NCBI GenBank assembly: GCA_047603135.1
Contig: JBLKOW010000029.1
Span: forward strand, 1-11,416
Source of the DNA: JACJVV01 sp047603135
Lineage (GTDB): Archaea; Nanobdellota; Nanobdellia; Woesearchaeales; JACJVV01
DNA: 11,416 nt
Direction of reading: 5' to 3'
The notes beneath the pieces were generated by a model. The model saw only the letters and a program-made list of their open reading frames with translations. It did no database searches and was not told the origin of the DNA. Position 1 is the stretch's first letter, and each line of letters starts with the position of its first letter. Shown one piece after another: positions 7,719 to 11,416 of the stretch. Both the position numbers and the translations under genes were made by a program.

Positions 7719-7816
7719 CGCCCTGGCCGCGATTCGAACGCGGGTCGAAGCCTTTATGCAACATATTTTCATATGTCTCGACAGGGCTTCATGATAGTCC
7801 CCTACACTACCAGGGC
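7719..7816 (-). tRNA. tRNA-Asp(GUC) with a 25-base intron
   Basis: Full cloverleaf on the minus strand. Acceptor arms GCCCTGG/CCAGGGC are perfectly paired and the discriminator is G. The D stem is short, with a mismatch typical of Asp/Glu tRNAs. The anticodon stem is AAGCC/GGCTT (extended by a G26-C44 pair). The T stem is CCGCG/CGCGG with loop TTCGAAT. The anticodon GTC (7780-7782) follows C32 and T33. Removing an intron at 37/38 leaves 73 bases. The 3' flank reads TCCA, so CCA is one base out of place and is not part of the gene. It is the first gene of the presumed tRNA-polymerase transcript. Confidence 0.93.
7754..7778 (-). other. tRNA-Asp intron (position 37/38)
   Basis: The 25-base intron contains a 6 bp helix ACATAT/ATATGT capped by GAAA, extended by a G-T pair. 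Central helix: T33-A22, G34-C21 and T35-G20, with C32 opposite T23 mismatched. The bulges are C36, G37, A1 and A24, A25, A38, three bases each. Cutting after the second base of each bulge gives a normal loop, the same register as in the neighbouring tRNA-Lys. Confidence 0.88.
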
Positions 7817-7935
7817 ATATTCCATACTGCTAACTACATGTTTACTTTTGCGAATACTAATACCAGCGCGTATGCTGGAACGATAAAATGTAGTAAGGAT
7901 TATGGGCAAGCATTACTGCAAGGAATCCAGAACTG

Positions 7936-7943
7936 TTTATAAA
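7936..7943 (-). promoter_or_regulatory. TATA-box candidate for the tRNA-Asp/tRNA-Lys/rpo transcript
   Basis: TTTATAAA fits the archaeal TATA consensus and is the best such site upstream of tRNA-Asp. A start about 25 bases downstream would fall near 7912, giving a leader of roughly 95 bases before the tRNA. A weaker site, ATTTTATC (minus strand, 7882-7889), would give a leader of about 45 bases. The octamer is palindromic, so a plus-strand start is equally possible from sequence alone. No clear promoter was seen between the tRNAs and rpoH. Confidence 0.45.
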
Positions 7944-8054
7944 TGTTGTGCTTTTAAAGCGTATTGAGGGTTTTTTTGTCTTTTTTAAGAAATTTGGCAG
8001 TTTAAGAGTTTTTGTGTGTGCCTTTCGATGGTTTGTTTTTTGTCTACTTATATT

Positions 8055-8081
8055 ATTGTATAATATTTAATTGTATAATAT
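8055..8081. repeat. 12-base direct repeat, two copies
   Basis: ATTGTATAATAT occurs at 8055-8066 and again at 8070-8081, separated by three bases, giving a 15-base period. It lies downstream of the gins51 stop in very AT-rich sequence. No inverted-repeat structure followed by a U run was seen, so it is not an obvious terminator. Confidence 0.7.
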
Positions 8082-8113
8082 CTCTCATATATGTATTAGT
8101 TTATATTATTATA

Positions 8114-8938
8114 TTATATCTCTTCTTTTGCTTTTCCTTTTGTTATGAGAATGTCTGCAAGGTATGAAGGCAGGGTTGCGGTGTCTTCTGGTTGATATGG
8201 ACCATATACCTCAAGTTCTTTTCCAAGAAATTTAGGGACAATTTCAGTAAATTTTACGTTTTTTGTTGTTTGGCCATGGCTAGATTGGTCATTGTTAGAT
8301 TCACTATTTTGAGGGCTTGGTTTTTCATGAGCTGTACTTGAAACTGATTTTTCTTCAGGTTGTGCTTTTTCTTGCTGTGTGTTTGCTTTTTCTTCTGACT
8401 TTGCTTGCGTAAGGGGATCTGTTTTTCGCTCAGAAGTTGTTTGCTTAGGTTTTGGTATGTCGCTTTTTGTATTTTCTGTCTGTGAGTGTTGATGTGTCTC
8501 TTGCTGTTTGCTTGCAAAATCATCTACTGTCGTTGGTGTTGTGCAATCAAGTGTTGCATTTAGAATATTATTTCTATTTCGGTCAAGTATTTTAAGAATT
8601 TCTGAATATAATGCTTTTTCAGAAGGTAATAATGCATCAAGCTCAATACTTTCTGATTTTGTTCTACTTGCATTAAGTGCAAGGTGTAATATTTTTGTTT
8701 CTCTACGGTTGTAGATTTCAGTTATGAGATTTTTAACATTGCGCAGTTGTCTTGCTCTGTCTTCTCGTTCTTCCTCATGAGGGGTTCCTGACGTATTAGT
8801 TACTATCTTCTTAATCTTATTAAGGTATGCAGAAGCATCGGTATGAAATGTTGCAGGGAGTTGCTGAATATCGTCGCGGTTTTTTTCATTCCGCATGAAT
8901 TCGTATAATGTTTCATATGTTATATTGACTTCTGACAT
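8114..8938 (-). CDS. gins51: GINS complex subunit Gins51 (Sld5/Psf1-like)
   Basis: Likely subunit of GINS, which joins MCM and the Cdc45/RecJ-like protein in the replicative helicase. It has 274 residues. The N-terminal all-helical A domain (about 6-130) shows ITYETLYEFMRNEKN, QQLPATFH and IYNRRETKILHLAL, a pattern typical of GINS. The C-terminal B domain (228-274) has VKFTEIVPKFLGKELEVYG, then PYQPEDTATLPSYLADILI and a KGKA end. A-then-B order is the Sld5/Psf1 (Gins51) type. Between them lies a low-complexity linker (about 131-227) rich in Gln, Ser, Thr, Glu and Lys, longer than I would expect. I start at the ATG 8936-8938, where conserved sequence begins, preceded by GGGGGT; an upstream ATG (8969-8971) adds 11 residues unlike the family and lies at the TATA box. 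Identification is from motif recall, not a search. Confidence 0.85.
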   Translation of the reverse strand: MSEVNITYETLYEFMRNEKNRDDIQQLPATFHTDASAYLNKIKKIVTNTSGTPHEEEREDRARQLRNVKNLITEIYNRRETKILHLALNASRTKSESIELDALLPSEKALYSEILKILDRNRNNILNATLDCTTPTTVDDFASKQQETHQHSQTENTKSDIPKPKQTTSERKTDPLTQAKSEEKANTQQEKAQPEEKSVSSTAHEKPSPQNSESNNDQSSHGQTTKNVKFTEIVPKFLGKELEVYGPYQPEDTATLPSYLADILITKGKAKEEI

Positions 8939-8971
8939 CGCATACCCCCATATCATGCGAAGTAGTTCCAC

Positions 8972-8980
8972 TATATATTT
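8972..8980 (-). promoter_or_regulatory. TATA box of gins51
   Basis: On the minus strand AAATATATA, preceded by a GAAA-containing BRE-like stretch, lies about 35-40 bases upstream of the chosen start. A transcript starting about 25 bases downstream would begin near 8950 with a leader of about a dozen bases, just enough to include the GGGGGT ribosome binding site (8944-8949). This spacing supports the downstream ATG as the true start. Confidence 0.6.
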
Positions 8981-9025
8981 ATTTCTATTGTAGCGGCTCT
9001 TGTGCTATAGTATATTGAATTTGCT

Positions 9026-9030
9026 AAAAA
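9026..9030 (-). terminator. Possible U-run terminator after the coiled-coil gene
   Basis: The minus strand reads TTTTT here, 37 bases beyond the stop at 9068. Archaeal RNA polymerase can terminate at U runs alone, but five is short. The rest of the 129-base gap to gins51 holds the gins51 promoter. Confidence 0.25.
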
Positions 9031-9067
9031 TACTTTTTTGCATCTCATTTCACTTTTTATACGTGTT

Positions 9068-9613
9068 TTATGCTGCGTGTTTTTCTCGAAGGTTTTGGAG
9101 ACTTTTTCTAACTTTTTTTATGTCTTTTGCGTGTTTTTGTGTATGGTCATGAATTCCATGTTCAATATCATGGATTAATGTGTGTTCAATAGCATTACCA
9201 AGGCTTATGGTGAAGGAGCGGGCAAGTTCCTCAGTATTGCTGAAGATTTTGTTGTGCATGCCGTCTTGAAGCGTTCGTTCATATTCATGAATTCTGTCTA
9301 CAAGTCTATTAATTACTTGATGAAGAAATTTGTATTTTGGGAATGTGTCGATTAATTTTCGGATATCACTTGAGAAGTTTTTTAGCCTTGTGTCGATGTC
9401 TGCGAATGTTATTTTTTTGATGTCTTGTTTTTTGATAAATTTGGCAATATCATGGCACTTTTTAATTAAGGCTTGGATTTTATCATGAAGCTTTTTGTCA
9501 AGTTGTTTGAGTTCTCGTTCTTCTCTTTCTAGAAATGCAATGGCTGATTTTTCAATATCTTCAACTTTTTTTGTTGATTTTCGTAGTGCGTTTTTTCCAA
9601 ATGGATTTTCCAT
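9068..9613 (-). CDS. Unrecognised coiled-coil protein with a histidine cluster
   Basis: Not assigned to a family I recognise. The protein has 181 residues and is strongly charged, almost entirely predicted helix, with no signal peptide or membrane segment. Residues 12-66 look like a Lys/Glu-rich coiled coil (ERELKQLDKKLHDKIQALIK region). A second helical segment spans about 95-180. Residues 144-161 contain six histidines (H144, H148, H152, H155, H157, H161), partly at four-residue spacing so that they could line one helix face. The start ATG (9611-9613) follows GAGGGGAT at close spacing, and a TATA box lies upstream, so this is a real gene with its own promoter. It is followed by gins51 on the same strand, but 129 bases and a separate TATA box lie between them. 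Function unknown; a structural or partner-binding role is only a guess. Confidence 0.8.
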   Translation of the reverse strand: MENPFGKNALRKSTKKVEDIEKSAIAFLEREERELKQLDKKLHDKIQALIKKCHDIAKFIKKQDIKKITFADIDTRLKNFSSDIRKLIDTFPKYKFLHQVINRLVDRIHEYERTLQDGMHNKIFSNTEELARSFTISLGNAIEHTLIHDIEHGIHDHTQKHAKDIKKVRKSLQNLREKHAA

Positions 9614-9646
9614 GATATCCCCTCAGTATGATTCAAGAATTTGCAC

Positions 9647-9654
9647 TATTTAAA
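9647..9654 (-). promoter_or_regulatory. TATA box of the coiled-coil gene
   Basis: TTTAAATA on the minus strand, about 35-40 bases upstream of the start codon. A start near 9625 would give a short leader containing GAGGGGAT. It is one half of a divergent promoter region with the plus-strand gene at 9758. Confidence 0.55.
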
Positions 9655-9682
9655 GTTTATGGGTTTTGGAGTTTTCTTTCGA

Positions 9683-9697
9683 AAGGTTTTTAACCTT
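9683..9697 (+). promoter_or_regulatory. Inverted repeat at the BRE/TATA of the plus-strand gene (operator candidate)
   Basis: AAGGTT (9683-9688) and AACCTT (9692-9697) form a perfect 6 bp dyad around TTT. It overlaps the position of the BRE and the first bases of the TATA box, where a bound repressor would block TBP/TFB. A regulatory role is inference from position. Confidence 0.4.
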
Positions 9698-9703
9698 ATA
9701 TAA
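9696..9703 (+). promoter_or_regulatory. TATA box of the PEP-synthase-like gene
   Basis: TTATATAA lies 54 bases upstream of the ATG at 9758. A start about 25 bases downstream, near 9725, gives a 5' leader of about 30-35 bases. Confidence 0.65.
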
Positions 9704-9717
9704 GTTCCTCATCTAAA

Positions 9718-9747
9718 GAGGTGTTCCTGACCTCAGTGGATTCTGAG
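9718..9747 (+). promoter_or_regulatory. Two overlapping, mutually exclusive dyads before the start codon
   Basis: GAGGT/ACCTC (9718-9722 with 9730-9734) and CTCAG/CTGAG (9732-9736 with 9743-9747) share the bases CTC at 9732-9734, so only one can form at a time. If transcription starts near 9725, only the second is wholly in the RNA, and the first would act as a DNA site. The arms are short and the biological meaning is uncertain. Confidence 0.35.
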
Positions 9748-9757
9748 ATTGATTACA

Positions 9758-11182
9758 ATGAGTGGAATAGTAAGTTTAGATGAATTATTGAATACAGAAG
9801 ATTTAAAAGATTATGGTCTCAAGGCAGAAGGACTTGTAACATTAAAGCGATTTATATCGAGCTTAGATCTAAGTGAACTTGATATTAGGTATCCTGTGGT
9901 TGTTCCTGATCTTTTTGCTGTTCCAGTGTCTGCAGAATTGGACGATCCCCAATTAAGTGAGAAGTATTTTGCACTTACGAGCGAATTTAAGGAGCCTAGA
10001 ATAATTTTAGCAAGAAGCTCAGACCCTGATGAACAACCTGGATTATTTGAAACTCATCTTAGTTTTTTTAATCCTGCTAGTCCTGAGTCTAGCTTTCATT
10101 ATTGGTTAGAAGCTGCAAAGAAGGTTAGAGCTTCTGGTTCTAGGGCTTTACTTGGACAAGCAATGGTTGGCGCACTAGAGGACTTTCCGCATGATATTAA
10201 TTATGATGAGCTTAGTGATTATCGAAAGATGTATGTAACGTTACCTTCATTTGGTGGAACTAATAGCTCTTTTGTAGGAAGGTCTCATAGCGTGATTAGG
10301 GGTAACAGACCTTCTTTAGTAGCCTGTCGAGGACTAGGAACAAAAATAGCAAGAGGAGATAGAGATGTAGTTATAATTACCTCTGGGAAAAATAGAACTG
10401 ATGCTCTTAATTTAATCCACAATTATCGCAGCGAATCACTTGCGATTTCACCTCAAGAAACCGTTGATGTTGTTTCTTTAACTCATCCAGATCGAATATC
10501 AACTTTAGATTATCATTCAGATGCTCAATTTGATGAGATGGCTTTTCATGCAAGAATTCCTTTTGCTAAATATTTATTTGAGGATCGAGAAAATGGTTAC
10601 TGGGGGTTTAGTGTACGGCAAACTTTTCTTTTAATGGATGCATTGCAAGAAAAAGCCGGGATGCCTGTTGAGATTGAGGCTTGTATAAATGATAGTGGTC
10701 TTTATCTTTTACAATTAAGAGGGTATGAATTACCTCGTAAACATTTTGCTGGATTACATCAAATTCCAGAGTCAAAAATGTTTTTTAAGACAAAGCGCGA
10801 ATCTTTGGGGTTTGATCAATTCAAGGGTGATGTGGTTATGTCATATGATTTGGTTGATTGTGATCCTGAGAAAATATTTGCATATTTTGGCAATGTAAGT
10901 AAAGAGGATTTACCTCACTTAGAAAAATATAAGTGTTTAATATTTCCTATGGTCTCTGTTGGTGGAAACTATGAAGCAGCACATTCGTTTGGATATACTA
11001 GTCAGATTTTAGTAGAATTAGAAAAGAGGGGAGTGAGAGCTATTGCAGTTGCTGGATTAGAAGCACTTGCTCAGTTTGATGAGTCAGAAAGATTTCAAAG
11101 ATTAAATAGTCGCACTCGTTTATTGAAAGATGTAACTGTTGAGTGCGATGGAACTGATGCGCAAATCTATTTTAATACTTAA
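9758..11182 (+). CDS. Stand-alone PEP synthase/PPDK N-terminal-like nucleotide-binding protein
   Basis: A diverged member of the PEP-synthase/pyruvate phosphate dikinase N-terminal family (ATP-grasp type), 474 residues. Parallels: YGLKAEGLVTLKRF (19-32) with K22, matching the GGKGxxL start; YPVVVPDLFAVP (45-56), matching the VPxGF strand; ILARSSDPDEQPGLFETHL (83-101), matching the RSS...ED...G..ET block with R86; ACRGLGTKIARGD (189-201), matching the GLGE..V.G block; and MPVEIEACINDSGLYLLQLR (302-321), matching DIEWA...LYLLQARP with E307, Q319 and R321. A C-terminal segment, VSVGGNYEAAHSFG (399-412), vaguely recalls the phosphohistidine swivel domain, with H409 as candidate. There is no PEP/pyruvate TIM barrel, so it cannot be a complete PEP synthase. 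The ATG at 9758 is preferred over a TTG nine bases earlier; the ribosome binding site is weak. Arginine is encoded mainly by AGA/AGG (17 of 28), unlike rpoA2 (3 of 11). Substrate unknown. Confidence 0.7.
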   Translation: MSGIVSLDELLNTEDLKDYGLKAEGLVTLKRFISSLDLSELDIRYPVVVPDLFAVPVSAELDDPQLSEKYFALTSEFKEPRIILARSSDPDEQPGLFETHLSFFNPASPESSFHYWLEAAKKVRASGSRALLGQAMVGALEDFPHDINYDELSDYRKMYVTLPSFGGTNSSFVGRSHSVIRGNRPSLVACRGLGTKIARGDRDVVIITSGKNRTDALNLIHNYRSESLAISPQETVDVVSLTHPDRISTLDYHSDAQFDEMAFHARIPFAKYLFEDRENGYWGFSVRQTFLLMDALQEKAGMPVEIEACINDSGLYLLQLRGYELPRKHFAGLHQIPESKMFFKTKRESLGFDQFKGDVVMSYDLVDCDPEKIFAYFGNVSKEDLPHLEKYKCLIFPMVSVGGNYEAAHSFGYTSQILVELEKRGVRAIAVAGLEALAQFDESERFQRLNSRTRLLKDVTVECDGTDAQIYFNT

Positions 11183-11194
11183 TATTATAATATA

Positions 11195-11255
11195 ATCATA
11201 TTATAAGTTATTACTATAATAACTTATTCTATAGTAACTTACTACTATAATACCT
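11195..11255 (+). repeat. Four degenerate tandem repeats of 15-16 bases
   Basis: Successive units at 11195-11209, 11210-11225, 11226-11240 and 11241-11255 follow the pattern AT-C/T-xTATAxTAACTT. The middle two are closest, sharing CTATARTAACTT. They start 12 bases after the stop of the plus-strand gene. They are too short and too similar end to end, without spacers, to be CRISPR. Confidence 0.6.
11203..11227 (+). repeat. 11 bp perfect palindrome with a 3-base centre
   Basis: The arms 11203-11213 and 11217-11227 (ATAAGTTATTA and TAATAACTTAT) pair perfectly around CTA. The palindrome lies within the tandem repeats, 20 bases after the stop codon. As RNA it could be a stem-loop at the end of the transcript; as DNA it could bind a dimeric protein. 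Confidence 0.65.
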
Positions 11256-11261
11256 ACTGTA

Positions 11262-11276
11262 TTTTTGCATTTCTTT
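11262..11276 (+). terminator. T-rich terminator candidate for the PEP-synthase-like gene
   Basis: The stretch TTTTTGCATTTCTTT, about 80 bases after the stop codon and after the palindrome, is the first T-rich tract downstream. Archaeal termination on U-rich tracts fits. The rest of the window to 11416 shows no gene. Confidence 0.4.
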
Positions 11277-11299
11277 ATATTTAATAATAATTCAATATG

Positions 11300-11321
11300 A
11301 TTTTACAATAATTTTACAATA
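11300..11321 (+). repeat. 11-base perfect tandem repeat, two copies
   Basis: ATTTTACAATA occurs twice back to back (11300-11310 and 11311-11321), followed by a partial third unit, ATTCTATAA. It lies in the non-coding tail. The last bases of the window add a small dyad, CAGGA/TCCTG (11400-11404 with 11410-11414), probably upstream of a gene outside the window. Confidence 0.55.
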
Positions 11322-11416
11322 ATTCTATAAGTGCCCTACTAGTTAATTCTTATGCAAAATCATTTAAATGGATATTGACTTCTTTACTATAGGATATCGC
11401 AGGAACTAGTCCTGAG

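Larger units (their letters stand above)
7817..8113. other. Non-coding AT-rich region between tRNA-Asp and gins51
   Basis: No open reading frame here resembles a gene. The tRNA-proximal half contains short dyads: CCAGC/GCTGG (7863-7867 with 7874-7878), GGATT/AATCC (7897-7901 with 7924-7928) and GCTTT/AAAGC at 7950-7960. The plus strand has T runs at 7971-7977, 7981-7986 and 8036-8041. The gins51-proximal part is almost pure A/T and holds a 12-base direct repeat. I could not fit a third tRNA or a C/D-box RNA into it. Confidence 0.6.

Noticed and set aside
7817..7935. A third tRNA or C/D-box RNA upstream of tRNA-Asp
   Set aside because: Short dyads are present, but no cloverleaf, T-loop consensus, or C and D box pair could be assembled.
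7682..7942. Plus-strand open frames of 65-86 codons over the tRNA-Asp gene
   Set aside because: They run antisense through a well-formed intron-containing tRNA and show no protein-like composition.
8254..8523. 89-codon Lys/Gln-rich open frame overlapping gins51
   Set aside because: It is a frame-shifted reading of the repetitive linker region of gins51, on the same strand, with no start signals of its own.
11195..11321. CRISPR-like array
   Set aside because: Units are 11-16 bases, adjacent, degenerate and without unique spacers; no cas genes are present.
1..11416. Mobile element, defence island or prophage
   Set aside because: No transposase, integrase, terminal repeats, toxin-antitoxin or defence-type domains were seen; most genes are core information-processing genes.

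Overview
The window reads as a low-GC archaeal chromosome segment. Four independent lines support an archaeon: a eukaryote-like RNA polymerase operon with the archaeal A'/A'' split and a B''/B' split, two tRNA genes with short introns at position 37/38 that fold into bulge-helix-bulge motifs, a GINS replication protein, and TATA-box promoters with GGAGGTGATC-type ribosome binding sites. A DPANN-type or otherwise divergent euryarchaeal lineage is my inference from the AT-richness, the orphan coiled-coil gene and the lost zinc ligands in the polymerase; the sequence alone does not settle it.

Layout. Positions 14-7533 (minus strand) carry a tightly packed operon read in the order rpoH, rpoB2 (B''), rpoB1 (B'), rpoA1 (A'), rpoA2 (A''). 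Neighbouring genes overlap or lie at most 29 bases apart. Just upstream, on the same strand, are tRNA-Asp(GUC) and tRNA-Lys(UUU), with introns of 25 and 13 bases. The spacers after each tRNA contain stem-loops. No convincing promoter separates the tRNAs from rpoH, so one transcript from a TATA box near 7940 could supply both tRNAs and the five polymerase subunits. The five proteins form most of the catalytic core and clamp of RNA polymerase; D, L, N, P, K, E and F are not here.

Positions 7817-8113 are non-coding and AT-rich. Next on the minus strand come gins51 (8114-8938), encoding a Sld5/Psf1-like subunit of the GINS part of the replicative helicase, and an unrecognised coiled-coil protein with a histidine cluster (9068-9613). 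Each has its own TATA box. The 9614-9757 region is a divergent promoter. It also drives the only plus-strand gene (9758-11182), which encodes a stand-alone, diverged member of the PEP-synthase/pyruvate phosphate dikinase nucleotide-binding family, without the PEP/pyruvate barrel. The tail of the window (11183-11416) is AT-rich, with degenerate tandem repeats, a palindrome and a T-rich terminator candidate.

The main points of interest are: loss of zinc ligands at two of the three zinc sites I could examine in A' and B'; an acidic tail of about 72 residues at the A' N-terminus; coupling of intron-bearing tRNAs to the polymerase operon; a GINS subunit with a linker of about 97 residues; and the minimal PEP-synthase-like protein. 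I did not find a defence system, mobile element or CRISPR array.
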